In this document: piece after piece, positions 16,886 through 27,506 of the stretch
Layout of the letters: every line of letters begins with the position of its first letter
Position numbering within the stretch: position 1 is the first letter of the stretch
Assembly: GCA_032654645.1 (NCBI GenBank)
Contig: JAULAW010000013.1
Span: 266,791 to 330,790 of the forward strand
Direction of reading: 5' to 3'
Source of the DNA: CAITJF01 sp032654645
GTDB taxonomy: Bacteria; Pseudomonadota; Gammaproteobacteria; Burkholderiales; Gallionellaceae
DNA: 64,000 bases
Translations under genes and position numbers: made by a program
Notes under the pieces: model-generated
Told to the model about the DNA's origin: nothing
Databases searched by the model: none
The model's input: only the letters and a program-made list of their open reading frames with translations

Positions 16886-18045
16886 TGCGTAAGATTTTCC
16901 TGAATTTCTGCCTGCTGTTCGAAAAAAGCTGTGATTTCGTCCTTGCGCTTTATCGCATCCTGGTAACCGAGATCAACCAGCTCGCGGCAAAAATATTTTT
17001 CAAACAGCAGATAACTCACCAGGTTCGACCCGCTGCGCCGCATCGCACCCAGCAAACCCAGCAGGAAACGAATGCTAAACGGCAGGTTCATGGCGTAACG
17101 CTCGGCGATTTTCTCGATGGACTGGCTGGGCTCAATCACCAGCACGTCAACATGGCGCAAATTGGATTTCTGCCGGACTTCCTCCGGCATCATGCTCATG
17201 GTGCGGTTGATACGCCGCAATCGTTCCAGGTCCACCTCCATGCTGTCCAGGAAGATGCTGTTCAGGGCGTGACCGGCGACCTGCGCCAGCGAGGGATATT
17301 CGCCGATACGGTTGCGCTTGGGTTGATCCATCCCACCCTGGCCCACGCCAATGACCAGCACCCGGTTTGCGCCCAGGTGCAGCGCGGAACTGATGGGCGC
17401 GATCTGGCGCATCGAACCGTCGCCGAAATATTCGCGGTTGATGCGCACCGCCGGAAAAATGAACGGAATGGCCGCAGACGCAAGTAAATGCTTGATATCG
17501 ATCCTGGTCGGGATACCCAGGCGGCGCGCCCGCTTCCAGGGCCGGATTCCTTTCACGCCCTGATAAAAAGTCACCGACTGGCCAGACCCGTAACCCGAAG
17601 CGGTAATGCTCAAAGCGTACAGCACACCGGCATCTATACTCTCCTGAATTTTCTCGCAGGGCAGCGTTTCTGTCAGAAAAGCCACCAGCGGCGAATTGTC
17701 CAGCAACGATACCCGGTTTAATTTGTTGATACCCAGGCTGCTGAAAAACAGTCCTGCAAACCAGCGCCCGGTGTTACTGAACACACCGACCGGATCAGAC
17801 CGGTAAATATTCCCAACGTGTGCATTCTTCCAAATATTGAGCAGGAATTGCACTCCCTTGCGGAAGTGCAATGCATTCACTGCCAGCGTGACGGCATTCA
17901 GCGCGCCCGCCGAGGTGCCGCAAATGATCGAGAATGGATTATGCGCATGACGCGGCAGTATCTCGGCAATCGCCTTCAGCACACCTACCTGATAGGCGGC
18001 GCGCGCGCCGCCACCGGTCAGTATCAGGCCGATCTTACGTTCCAT
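16882..18045 (-). CDS. Patatin-like phospholipase
   Basis: The 387-residue protein has the patatin oxyanion motif LTGGGARAAYQVGVL at 8-22, the nucleophile elbow GTSAG at about 43-47 and the catalytic aspartate in FGDGSMRQ near 205. This is the Ser-Asp dyad of bacterial patatins, which hydrolyse phospholipids. There is no clear signal peptide. It shares a four-base overlap with birA, so it may be the first gene of a patatin-birA-coaX operon. Substrate and purpose are unknown. Confidence 0.88.
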   Translation of the reverse strand: MERKIGLILTGGGARAAYQVGVLKAIAEILPRHAHNPFSIICGTSAGALNAVTLAVNALHFRKGVQFLLNIWKNAHVGNIYRSDPVGVFSNTGRWFAGLFFSSLGINKLNRVSLLDNSPLVAFLTETLPCEKIQESIDAGVLYALSITASGYGSGQSVTFYQGVKGIRPWKRARRLGIPTRIDIKHLLASAAIPFIFPAVRINREYFGDGSMRQIAPISSALHLGANRVLVIGVGQGGMDQPKRNRIGEYPSLAQVAGHALNSIFLDSMEVDLERLRRINRTMSMMPEEVRQKSNLRHVDVLVIEPSQSIEKIAERYAMNLPFSIRFLLGLLGAMRRSGSNLVSYLLFEKYFCRELVDLGYQDAIKRKDEITAFFEQQAEIQENLTQ

Positions 18046-18207
18046 AGCTAAATCGCAGCACCCGCAGGAAGCACACCACAGTCAGGCAATCTGCTATCGG
18101 GCAAGCATGATGCAGTGTGGCATCTCCGCTGCCCGCACCCAGACCTTCAGTAGGGCAAACGCCTGTTGGCGCCCCCCTTACAGAGGCGCGCTGCACCCCT
18201 CCCTCTT

Positions 18208-18465
18208 TCATATATCACCCGGCCCAATCTCGGCGTGTACGCTTTCGAGCGCGTCACGCAAGGTTTCCTCGGGCAGTTCGTTCACCAATGTCGAAAGCAT
18301 CTCGGCAGCTTCGGCGGCTTCCGCAGGCAAATTGCGCCCATCTGTATTAGCCACCAGCACGGCAGCGGCGCCCACTATTTTGAGCAAACCTGTGCGCTCG
18401 CTCATCAGCATTTCCAGCTCCTGGCGCAGCATGGCGATTTCCTGCTTGTTTAATTGATCCGGCAT
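18208..18465 (-). CDS. Conserved hypothetical protein, small and acidic
   Basis: The 85-residue product is mostly helical, with MLRQELEMLMSERTGLLKIV near the N-terminus and an acidic, leucine-rich C-terminal half. No signal peptide or enzyme motif is visible. It lies between the patatin gene and lapD on the same strand. I do not recognise a functional family. The frame is supported by codon composition and context rather than by homology I can name. Confidence 0.55.
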   Translation of the reverse strand: MPDQLNKQEIAMLRQELEMLMSERTGLLKIVGAAAVLVANTDGRNLPAEAAEAAEMLSTLVNELPEETLRDALESVHAEIGPGDI

Positions 18466-18584
18466 ATCGTGCCCTTAAAGTGAGTTACCACAACTGCCAC
18501 CGCCACTCCCGCCAAATTGGCAAGCGCAAATTCAATCTGGCCCGGCAACAGAATTCTGCGGATTATACCGCAGGCGATAGCGCG

Positions 18585-20540
18585 CTATTCCAGCTCCAGC
18601 ATTCCTCCGGTTACATAACCCTGATAACCATCCGCGCCAAGATCTTTCAGCAACGGCAGCATGTTGACATCCTCCACGCCAAGCGCGATCACCTGAATTT
18701 CCAGCGAATGGGCGATATTAACCACCGAGGAAATGAAAAACTGGTTTTCATGATGGCTGCTCAACTCGCGGATATACAATGGGCTGAGTTTCACATAGCG
18801 TGGCTTGAGCCGTTGCAGGTATTCGAAAGCAGAACGGTGCAAACCAAAATTATCCACCGCGAAACCTACCCCCAGCCCGCGAATTTCTGCCACAAATCTT
18901 TCCACTCCGGCCCTGTCCTGCACCACGCCAAACTCGGTAAATTCAAACATCAGTTTGCGGGACAACTCCGGGTTGGCGCGAGTGGCTTCAGTCAACCAAT
19001 CCAGAAGCGCGCCATCATGGATAGAGTGAATAGAAATATTCATGGCGACCTCGGCTTCGGTGATCATGCCACCCGCCATTTGCCCGAACAGTTTCTTGAG
19101 AACAGCTAAATCAATTGCAGGTGTGAGTTGATGGCGATCCGCCATCGGAATGAACTGCCCCGCCAACACAAGCTCACCTTCGGCATTTTTCAGCCGCCCG
19201 CACACCTCCACCTGAAGTTGCCGGGGGTTGCTTGTATTTATCACCGGCTGCGCAAACAACGCCAAGCGCTCTGCCTGAAGCGCATCCAGAATCAGCCTCT
19301 TCCAGAACAGCGAGCCTTTTATTTCCTCGTCTGCGTCTTCGGGTAAATCCATTAACACGCTGCCGGTTGACGTCTGTGATTGCAGCATCGCCATATCGCA
19401 CTGCGCCAGCAAGGCACTCAACGCCACCTTTCTTCCTGTGAAATACGCCCCGCCGCAGCCAAACAATATGGCGGATTCACCGCTGCCTGAGCCAGTCGCG
19501 CCAACCATTCCGGCGCATAGCTCCTCGCTCAGACGCACGGCGTCTTCGCGCGTGACATTAAATACCGCCACCGCGAAGGTCGCCCCGCTGATGCGGGCAA
19601 GCAATAAATTCTGTTCCGTCCAAATAGTTGACAGCGCCCCCGCCACTTTCTTCAACAAGGTATCGCCCTCGCGAAATCCGTTGCTGTCGTTGAATCTCTG
19701 GAAATCAGCAATCTTCAGCAAATACATCGCGCCGGAGGATAAATCAGCAGTATCTCCCAGAAACGATAGCACTTGCTGCTCAAACCCGCGCCGGTTGTCC
19801 AGGCCCGTCAGCACATCCTTGCGGGACTCATCACGAAAGTGGGCGGCCTGGCGCATTTCATGCTCGATAATGGCCCGTAGCTTGGACGACATGGAATTAA
19901 TTGCATCCACCACACTGCGTAACTCGCGTGCACCTGGCAATATTTTAACCATCTGGAAATCCTGCTTGCTGATGGCGTGGGCGACCTCTTCTATCTCGTG
20001 CAATGGCCGCAGTATCCGGGAAAGAAAGTGATGCAGCGCCACCAGCGAAATCAAGTACAGCAACGCTAACCCGACCGTGGCTTCCACCAAAGTCCGCCAC
20101 AACTGCTTATAGGCGAAGTTTGGATGGCTGGTCACCACCACCCGGCCCATCTGCAACCAACCTTTGCTGATCAGCGATTCTGCGGCAGGCGTCTCCATCG
20201 GCAGCACATTGACGAACCACTGCGGCACCCCGGCAGGCGCGGCAGGCAGCGTTTTCAACAGCAATATCTCACCCCGGGTATTCACTACCCGGATGGATTG
20301 AAAGTAACCCCGGTCGAACACCGCATTCACTGTCACCTCGGCGCGCACCAGATCGTTATCCGCCAGCGATAGCGGCAAGACAATCCCCAGTGACGTTGCC
20401 GCATCCTGGGCATGTGAACCCAATTGTTCGCGCAAATACAGGTGGGCGTTTTTGATGTAAATGGCCTCCATCGCTCCCAGCACCAACAGGAACGCAACCG
20501 ACGTACCCACAAACAACTGTTTGAATAAAGTCATGATCAA
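18585..20540 (-). CDS. lapD: LapD-like c-di-GMP receptor with degenerate GGDEF and EAL domains
   Basis: This 651-residue inner-membrane protein has a transmembrane helix at about 7-27, a periplasmic LapD/MoxY-type domain to about 150, a second helix, a HAMP segment, then GGDEF and EAL domains. The GGDEF site reads SGATF and the EAL position reads EVC, so both enzymatic activities are probably lost. That is expected of LapD, which binds c-di-GMP through its EAL domain and then holds the protease LapG through its periplasmic part. The lapG gene lies 12 bases upstream on the same strand. Together they control release of a large surface adhesin. Confidence 0.88.
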   Translation of the reverse strand: MIMTLFKQLFVGTSVAFLLVLGAMEAIYIKNAHLYLREQLGSHAQDAATSLGIVLPLSLADNDLVRAEVTVNAVFDRGYFQSIRVVNTRGEILLLKTLPAAPAGVPQWFVNVLPMETPAAESLISKGWLQMGRVVVTSHPNFAYKQLWRTLVEATVGLALLYLISLVALHHFLSRILRPLHEIEEVAHAISKQDFQMVKILPGARELRSVVDAINSMSSKLRAIIEHEMRQAAHFRDESRKDVLTGLDNRRGFEQQVLSFLGDTADLSSGAMYLLKIADFQRFNDSNGFREGDTLLKKVAGALSTIWTEQNLLLARISGATFAVAVFNVTREDAVRLSEELCAGMVGATGSGSGESAILFGCGGAYFTGRKVALSALLAQCDMAMLQSQTSTGSVLMDLPEDADEEIKGSLFWKRLILDALQAERLALFAQPVINTSNPRQLQVEVCGRLKNAEGELVLAGQFIPMADRHQLTPAIDLAVLKKLFGQMAGGMITEAEVAMNISIHSIHDGALLDWLTEATRANPELSRKLMFEFTEFGVVQDRAGVERFVAEIRGLGVGFAVDNFGLHRSAFEYLQRLKPRYVKLSPLYIRELSSHHENQFFISSVVNIAHSLEIQVIALGVEDVNMLPLLKDLGADGYQGYVTGGMLELE

Positions 20541-20552
20541 ATTCCTGCGTGG

Positions 20553-21257
20553 CTATATCCGCCGCTCTGTTTCCATTTTGTCTAACAGCTCACGCCACAA
20601 ACGTATCTGGCTGGATTTGCCCTTAAAAGTCGATGCGCCTGCCCCCCACAAATCTTCATCATTAAAACTGTAAATGGGAACCAGGTCAGCGCGCGCAGAA
20701 GCGGGGGTCAATTCCCCGGTCAAATTATCGAGGATGTAGGGATCGGCATCGGGGGCAGGATAGTAGGCCAGCACCATATGCGGCGTGTTCAGCTTCAAGG
20801 AGCGCACATAAGTAATCCTGAGATTCTGCGCCGGGATTCCCAGCTCCCTGAGGCTGAAATATTTTGCGATCGAATAATCTTCGCAGTCCCCGCCATTCGA
20901 GGACATCGTTTCAACGGGGGTCGCCCAATAATCTTCCACGCCCCAATGTTCCAGATCGCTGTAATAAGGAACCTTGTTCCATAACATGTTAAAGCCTTGC
21001 AATTCATCCATGGGAACCATGGCTGAAGGCGGCAACTTTTGCCTGTTTCTGGAATAATCCAACTGTATGGTGCGCCAGCCCAGCAGGCGCTCGGGCGCAT
21101 CGTTTCCCCACTTGGCGGCAACCTGCCGCAACAGGCCCGGAGAAAAATCAACCAACCCTGCGGCGGCTGCCATCGAGTAAATCAAGATGAACGCAACGGC
21201 TAAAAATGCGCCAAATCGGGCTATCTTCCCGGCAAGAAATTCAGCGCTCAATCTCAA
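20553..21257 (-). CDS. lapG: LapG-like periplasmic cysteine protease
   Basis: LapG is a transglutaminase-like protease that cuts the N-terminus of a LapA-type adhesin when c-di-GMP is low. The 234-residue protein has an N-terminal membrane or signal segment (about 14-33) and a catalytic triad C125 (GGDCEDYSIAKYF), H160 (TPHMVLAYY) and D177 (YILDNLTGE). The spacing (35 and 17 residues) matches that of known LapG closely. Its gene is directly upstream of lapD, so they are likely co-transcribed. No adhesin gene is in the window. Confidence 0.9.
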   Translation of the reverse strand: MRLSAEFLAGKIARFGAFLAVAFILIYSMAAAAGLVDFSPGLLRQVAAKWGNDAPERLLGWRTIQLDYSRNRQKLPPSAMVPMDELQGFNMLWNKVPYYSDLEHWGVEDYWATPVETMSSNGGDCEDYSIAKYFSLRELGIPAQNLRITYVRSLKLNTPHMVLAYYPAPDADPYILDNLTGELTPASARADLVPIYSFNDEDLWGAGASTFKGKSSQIRLWRELLDKMETERRI

Positions 21258-21302
21258 TTATCAATTCTCCACACATCATTCTGGAACAACCTGCCGTACA
21301 AC

Positions 21303-21329
21303 AAAAACGGGAGCCGAAGCCCCCGTTTT
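21303..21329 (-). terminator. Rho-independent terminator with TTCG loop
   Basis: On the minus strand the stem AACGGGGGC pairs with GCTCCCGTT around a TTCG tetraloop, followed by TTTG. It lies 35 bases beyond the stop of the gene at 21364-21849, so it separates that gene from lapG. The A-run on the other side could make it bidirectional. Confidence 0.8.
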
Positions 21330-21363
21330 GAATTGCATATGAACTGGATATTCTGCTTGGTGG

Positions 21364-21849
21364 CTATCGGGAACCCGCAGCTGTCGGGGCCGTCGCATTG
21401 AGGGCGTTTATCGCAACCGCATCAAACGGAACCCCATTTTTTGCGAGAATATCTTTCTGCATGTCAATAAATGCTTTGTTAGCTCTTGAGTACGTTTGTG
21501 AAGCTGCCTCAACCGCCTTGAATTCATTGGCGCCGGTGTTGCGGGATGCTTCCACGGAAGACTTCAGATCATGCCATGCTTTATAAGCGACGCTGGCTTC
21601 ATTCTTTGTTTTCTCCAGCTCGCCTTGCCTGTTACCGGCAAGCGCAAACACTTGAGAGTATTTCTTGGCTTCTGCCGCAGCTAATTTTTCATTATTCTGC
21701 TGAATCATTTTTTCCAGAGCAATGCTCTGTGACAAAGCTGGCGCAGCCCTGTCATTCCCCTTGTTCTGTTCGGTTGATGAAGTGCCCGCGAATGCAGCAG
21801 ATGATAAAAGTCCGGCAATCATAATAAGAATCTTGTTTCCGTGTTTCAT
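21364..21849 (-). CDS. Secreted helical protein of unknown function
   Basis: The 161-residue product starts with a signal peptide ending around AAFAGTSS. The mature part is charged and alanine-rich with probable coiled coil (KMIQQNNEKLAAAEAKKY). A good ribosome site (AGGAGA) precedes the ATG. It is monocistronic, with a strong terminator behind it. I do not recognise the family. Its position next to lapG is suggestive but no functional tie is shown by the sequence. Confidence 0.65.
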   Translation of the reverse strand: MKHGNKILIMIAGLLSSAAFAGTSSTEQNKGNDRAAPALSQSIALEKMIQQNNEKLAAAEAKKYSQVFALAGNRQGELEKTKNEASVAYKAWHDLKSSVEASRNTGANEFKAVEAASQTYSRANKAFIDMQKDILAKNGVPFDAVAINALNATAPTAAGSR

Positions 21850-22083
21850 TGTAAAATCTCCTAAAATTTTTAGTAATGTGCGTTCGATACTACTTTGTTT
21901 ATGGCAAACAGGTCAAGGGTCCATTTGGCCCAATGGCCTAACGAAAACAACCGCTGGAAAAACCGGGAGTAATCATACGGCGTATTCATTAACTTCTGCT
22001 TCGGCGCACGTCCTTGCGGGCGTACTTCAGTTTTGGCCTTTGGCATAGACTGGCCGAATGGCAAGTAGTTCCATCGGAGGGCT

Positions 22084-22202
22084 ATGAAAAAAGTAAGCGG
22101 AGATGGCGGGATTCATTTTAAGGAAACGCTGAACAAGCCATCCATGAGCCGCGTTGCTGGCAATTCCGCACGCGTTTCGGCGAGTAAGCTATTATTCAGG
22201 CC

Positions 22203-22206
<4 letters not shown>
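22084..22206 (+). CDS. Possible 40-residue leader frame upstream of ruvB
   Basis: A short frame (MKKVSGDGGIHFKETLNKPS and on) starts four bases after GGAGG and its TGA overlaps the ruvB ATG as ATGA. The overlap suggests translational coupling. The frame has no known relatives that I recognise, and its middle carries TTTAAGGAAACGC, similar to the end of the nested mobile element at 14853. It could equally be chance or repeat-derived. Confidence 0.25.
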
Positions 22207-23261
<1,055 letters not shown>

Positions 23262-23327
23262 CATGGCTTGTGCGAATGGGGCGGCATGCGGTGTTACAAT
23301 GCAACACACTTAAATTTGGAGGTTTTT

Positions 23328-23546
23328 ATGAGTGCAACTTTGACGATACGCATAGATGACGTGCTGGAGCGCGAACTCAAGCAATACGCGGCGGCCACTC
23401 ACCGCCCCAAGGGCGACATCGTGCGTGAAGCGTTGCGCCGCCAATTGGCGTTGGCGCGCTTCCGCGCCGTGCGCGGTGAAGTGCTGCCGCTGGCCGAGCA
23501 AAGCGGCTTGCTGACCGACGAGGACGCATTCAAGGCAATCTCGTGA
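23328..23546 (+). CDS. Ribbon-helix-helix antitoxin
   Basis: The 72-residue protein has a CopG/RHH-like DNA-binding start (SATLTIRIDDVLERELKQYA). The start at 23328 follows GGAGG seven bases away; a longer frame from 23268 would add residues with no family resemblance. Its stop overlaps the GTG start of the PIN-domain gene by four bases. Such antitoxins neutralise the toxin and repress their own operon. It is the first gene after ruvB. Confidence 0.85.
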   Translation: MSATLTIRIDDVLERELKQYAAATHRPKGDIVREALRRQLALARFRAVRGEVLPLAEQSGLLTDEDAFKAIS

Positions 23547-23956
23547 GGGTGTTCCTCGATACCAATGTGCTGGTCAGCGCATTCGCTACGAGAGGACTGT
23601 GTGCCGAACTTTACGAACGGCTGCTGACAGAACATGAAGTGGTCATCGGGGAGCCAGTGGCCGCCGAAGTGCTGGACATCATGCGCCGCAAATTCCGCGC
23701 AGGTGATGGACTGGTGGCGAAAGTGGAAGCAGAACTGCGCCTGCTGGAAATTATTCCCGCCCAGACTGCCGCTCCCAAATTGCAGATAAAAGATCGCGAA
23801 TATCCCTGGATTATTGCCTGTGCATTGGCGGGGAAAGTTGATTGTTTTGTCACGGGCGATGCGGAGTTGCTGGGGTTGGTCAAGGTTAAAAATATGCCTG
23901 TATTCTCACCGCGAACTTGCTGGGAAAAACTGCTGGCTTATCCTTCAATAAAATAA
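23543..23956 (+). CDS. PIN-domain toxin, probable ribonuclease
   Basis: The 137-residue protein opens RVFLDTNVLVSAFATRG, the PIN fold with the first catalytic aspartate. Further acidic positions lie in EVLDIMRRKF and VTGDAELLGL. PIN toxins cleave RNA. The start is GTG within the antitoxin stop (GTGA), so expression is coupled to the RHH antitoxin. It belongs to the COG1569-like group of PIN proteins, judged by layout. The helicase gene starts 23 bases later. Confidence 0.88.
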   Translation: MRVFLDTNVLVSAFATRGLCAELYERLLTEHEVVIGEPVAAEVLDIMRRKFRAGDGLVAKVEAELRLLEIIPAQTAAPKLQIKDREYPWIIACALAGKVDCFVTGDAELLGLVKVKNMPVFSPRTCWEKLLAYPSIK

Positions 23957-23979
23957 TAGCCAGTAGAGACCATCGAAAA

Positions 23980-26900
23980 ATGCCGCGCGTCATTGACAAC
24001 ATAGACCAGCACCTGCTGCCTATCCTGCGCGACACGCTGGCTGTTTCCGAGCGTGCCGATTTTTGCGTGGGTTATTTCAACCTGCGCGGATGGCGCACGA
24101 TTGATGACTTGATTGCTCAGTGGCAGCCCGATGCCGGGCAGCGTTGCCGCGTGTTGATAGGAATGCAGCGCCCGCCGCATGAAGAGGTGCGAGCCTTGTA
24201 TCAGGCAGTGGGCGATGACGCGCTGATGGATAATGCGCGCGCAAGCGAAATCAAGCACAAATTTGCCACGCACCTGCGTGAACAGATTACGTTTGGTGTG
24301 CCGACTTCTGCTGACGAGAAGGGATTGCAACGCCTCGCCAAACAACTTCGCGAAGGCAAAGTGCAGGTCAAATTGTTTCTGCCCTACCCGCTGCACGCCA
24401 AGCTTTATCTGCTGTTCCGCAAAGACATCAACAACCCGATAACGGGATTTGTCGGCAGCAGCAATCTCACTTTTTCCGGCCTTTCCAAGCAAGGCGAGCT
24501 GAATGTTGACGTGCTCGATCACGATGCTGCCAACAAACTTTCTGTCTGGTTCGATACGCGCTGGAATGACCGCTGGTGTCTCGATCTTTCCGCCGAACTG
24601 GCCGAGGTCATCGAACAGAGCTGGGCGCGCGAAGAGCTGGTTCCGCCGTACCACATCTACCTGAACATGGCTTATCACCTCAGCGTAGAAGCGCGCGCTG
24701 GCTTGAGCCAGTTTCGTTTGCCCGCGCGGTTTGACGAGGAGTTGTTCGACTTCCAGAAGGCGGCGGTAAAAATCGCCGCGCGCCATTTGCACCGGCGTGG
24801 CGGCGTCATCATCGGTGATGTGGTGGGGCTGGGCAAAACCATGATGGCTACCGCATTGGCGCGCATGGTGGAAGACGATCTCAACTACGAAACCCTCATC
24901 ATCTGCCCGAAGAACCTCGTGCCGATGTGGGAGCATTACCGCAAGGAATATGGCCTGCGTGGCACGGTGAAATCGCTGACAGAGGTGGTGCATAAGACCA
25001 AAGGACTAAAAGACCTCAAGCGTTACCGCCTGGTGCTGATCGACGAGAGTCACAACCTGCGCAACCGCGAAGGCAGGCGCTACAAGGCTATCCACGAATA
25101 CGTGAAGCAATGCGACGCGCGGGTCATCCTGCTGACGGCCACACCCTACAACAAAACGCTCACCGACCTTTCCGCACAACTGCGGCTGTTCGTGGAGGAG
25201 CGCGCCAATATCGGTGTGCGCCCGGAGCACTTCATGCGCAAACAGGGCATGAGCGATGACCAATTTCATGCGCGCTATCAATGTCCGCCGCACTCGATTG
25301 CGGCGATGGAAAAAAGCGATGTGCTGGATGACTGGCGCGAACTGATCCGCCTCTACATGGTGCGCCGCACGCGCAGCTTCATCCTTCAGCACTACACCGA
25401 ACAAGATGCCACAACAGGCCGCCGTTACCTCAAGGTGCGAACTGGCGAAAAACTCTATTTCCCGACACGCAAGCCGATTTCGCTCGGCTTCGCTGTGGAT
25501 GAAAATGATCCCGCCGACCAATATGCCAAGCTGTACTCGGTGGAAGTAGTGGATGTTATCAGCCGCCTGCGCCTCTCGCGCTATGGCTTGGGAAAATATG
25601 GCGATCCGCTGCTGCTTAAATCCGCCAGTGCAGCCGAACGCAAGCAGATGGATGACCTTGGCAAGGCGGGCCAGCGGTTGATCGGGTTTTGCCGCACCAA
25701 CCTGTTCAAGCGTCTCGAATCCAGTGGCTTCTCATTCATGCAATCAATCGAGCGGCACATTCTGCGCAACGAAATCTATTTGCACGCGATTGATAACGGC
25801 TTGGAGTTGCCCATCGGCACACTGGATGCGGGCATTCTCGACGCAGATCGCTTCGACGAAGATGCCGATGGCATGCACGGCGAACAGGAAGATGACGGTA
25901 TCACCGAAGAGGTAGAAAGCAGCACCGGAAGCCAAGCCGAAACCATCTACCGCCAGTACGCGGATCAATACCGCAAGCGTTTCAAATGGATTGACTCGCG
26001 CCTATTCAAAAAGGAACTGCACGAACATCTTGCCGACGACATCTCCGCATTGCGCGATTTGCTCAAGCGTTATGGCGCATGGAATATCGGGCAAGACCGC
26101 AAACTCGCGCAACTGGAAAATCTCATCACGCACACTCACGGCAAAAACAAAGTGTTGGTGTTCACCCAGTTTGCCGATACCGCACGTTACCTGGGGCGCG
26201 CGTTGCAGGCGCACGGCATCAAGGCGCTGGCAGCAGTCACCGGCGCATCTGCCGACCCTTATGCCGTTGCCTGCCGCTTCTCGCCGCAATCCAACCATGC
26301 GCAAGTGAGCCGTGCGGACGAATTGCGCGTGCTGATCTGCACCGACGTGCTTTCCGAAGGACAGAACTTGCAAGACTGCGCCGTGGTGGTGAATTTTGAT
26401 TTGCCTTGGGCAATCATTCGTCTTATCCAGCGCGCAGGCCGCGTCGATCGTATCGGCCAAAAAGCCATAGACATTTGCTGCTACTCCTTCCTTCCCGCAG
26501 ACGGCGTCGAACGGCTCATCAATTTGCGTGCGCGTATCACACAACGCCTGCATGAAAACGCCGAGGTGGTGGGAACGGATGAAGCTTTCTTTGAGGATGA
26601 AGATGCAGAGCGTCTGCGCAAGCTCTCATTGCAAACTGCCGGTGCGCTGGATGATCAGGATGACGAAGTTGACTTGGCCTCTTACGCTTGGCAAATCTGG
26701 AAAACCGCCACACAAGACAACCCTGAACTGGCACGCAAAATCGAATCTCTGCCACCGGTGATTTATACCGCAAAGCGCGTACCCTCATCCCCAGCCCTTC
26801 TCCCGGAGGGAGAAGGGAGCAGATTCCCCTCTCCCGCTGGGAGAGTGGCTAGGGGTGAGGGAGCGCCCGTTGATGCTTCCACCGACAGCGCCCTCGTCTA

Positions 26901-27468
26901 CGTCAAATCCCCCGAAGGCAACGACCACCTCGCATGGGTCAACGCTCAAGGCGAAGCCATTACTGAATCGCAATTCACCATCCTGCGCGCGGCGGAATGC
27001 ACACCAGAGGAACCCGCACTGGAGCGCGCCGAAAATCACCACGAACTGGTAGCTATTGGGCTCAATCTGGCCGTCACTCAAGACAAGGCTGTGGGCGGTG
27101 GCTTGGGGCGGCCTTCCAGCCCGCGCCGCAAATGCTATGACCGCCTCAAGGAATACGCCCGCAGCCTGCGCGGCACCCTGTTCGCCGATGATGAACTGGA
27201 GCGCGTCATTGATGATATCCACGCCCGCCCCTTGCTGGAGAGCGCCGCCGACACGCTCAACCGTCTCATGCGCAGCTGCGTCAACGATGAGCAACTGAGC
27301 GAGGCCATAAAATCGCTGCGTGAAGAAAGCCAGCTCACTTACGCCGAAGACGACGCCAAACAACACGAGCCGAAAATCGTCTGCTCGATGGGGTTGATAA
27401 GTGGCGCTGCGCGCGGCTTCCTCAAAGAGATAGACACCTCGGTGCCGCGCGAGACAGACCGCCCATGA
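23980..27468 (+). CDS. PLD-like nuclease / SNF2-type helicase
   Basis: The 1162-residue protein joins a phospholipase D-type nuclease domain to an SNF2 superfamily 2 motor. The PLD half has one HKD-like site, LHAKLYLLF near 137 followed by GFVGSSNLTFSGL. The motor has Walker A GDVVGLGKT near 280, DESH near 353, TATPYN, and the C-terminal QRAGRVDRIGQ near 816. A defence role is likely because a large methyltransferase and a YhcG nuclease follow on the same strand. I chose the ATG at 23980, where family-like sequence starts. A repeat of about 80 bases is embedded in frame at 26782-26861. No DISARM drmA or drmB and no BREX pglZ are nearby. Confidence 0.88.
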   Translation: MPRVIDNIDQHLLPILRDTLAVSERADFCVGYFNLRGWRTIDDLIAQWQPDAGQRCRVLIGMQRPPHEEVRALYQAVGDDALMDNARASEIKHKFATHLREQITFGVPTSADEKGLQRLAKQLREGKVQVKLFLPYPLHAKLYLLFRKDINNPITGFVGSSNLTFSGLSKQGELNVDVLDHDAANKLSVWFDTRWNDRWCLDLSAELAEVIEQSWAREELVPPYHIYLNMAYHLSVEARAGLSQFRLPARFDEELFDFQKAAVKIAARHLHRRGGVIIGDVVGLGKTMMATALARMVEDDLNYETLIICPKNLVPMWEHYRKEYGLRGTVKSLTEVVHKTKGLKDLKRYRLVLIDESHNLRNREGRRYKAIHEYVKQCDARVILLTATPYNKTLTDLSAQLRLFVEERANIGVRPEHFMRKQGMSDDQFHARYQCPPHSIAAMEKSDVLDDWRELIRLYMVRRTRSFILQHYTEQDATTGRRYLKVRTGEKLYFPTRKPISLGFAVDENDPADQYAKLYSVEVVDVISRLRLSRYGLGKYGDPLLLKSASAAERKQMDDLGKAGQRLIGFCRTNLFKRLESSGFSFMQSIERHILRNEIYLHAIDNGLELPIGTLDAGILDADRFDEDADGMHGEQEDDGITEEVESSTGSQAETIYRQYADQYRKRFKWIDSRLFKKELHEHLADDISALRDLLKRYGAWNIGQDRKLAQLENLITHTHGKNKVLVFTQFADTARYLGRALQAHGIKALAAVTGASADPYAVACRFSPQSNHAQVSRADELRVLICTDVLSEGQNLQDCAVVVNFDLPWAIIRLIQRAGRVDRIGQKAIDICCYSFLPADGVERLINLRARITQRLHENAEVVGTDEAFFEDEDAERLRKLSLQTAGALDDQDDEVDLASYAWQIWKTATQDNPELARKIESLPPVIYTAKRVPSSPALLPEGEGSRFPSPAGRVARGEGAPVDASTDSALVYVKSPEGNDHLAWVNAQGEAITESQFTILRAAECTPEEPALERAENHHELVAIGLNLAVTQDKAVGGGLGRPSSPRRKCYDRLKEYARSLRGTLFADDELERVIDDIHARPLLESAADTLNRLMRSCVNDEQLSEAIKSLREESQLTYAEDDAKQHEPKIVCSMGLISGAARGFLKEIDTSVPRETDRP
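26782..26861 (+). repeat. In-frame palindromic repeat inside the helicase gene
   Basis: The ends CCCTCATCCCCAGCC and GGCTAGGGGTGAGGG form an inverted repeat, with inner arms CTTCTCCCGGAGGGAGAAG and CTCTCCCGCTGGGAGAG. The encoded peptide, PSSPALLPEGEGSRFPSPAG and on, is unlike its surroundings and adds about 27 residues without breaking the frame. Similar hairpins near 60489-60554 extend another coding frame. It lies after the helicase motifs, in a region likely to be a linker. Confidence 0.75.
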
Positions 27469-27506
27469 ATGCGGTTGATTCCTGAGCTATTCCGGGATCA
27501 TTCGGC

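Noticed and set aside
18585..20540. Active diguanylate cyclase or phosphodiesterase
   Set aside because: GGDEF reads SGATF and the EAL position reads EVC, and lapG is adjacent, so a LapD-type receptor fits better.
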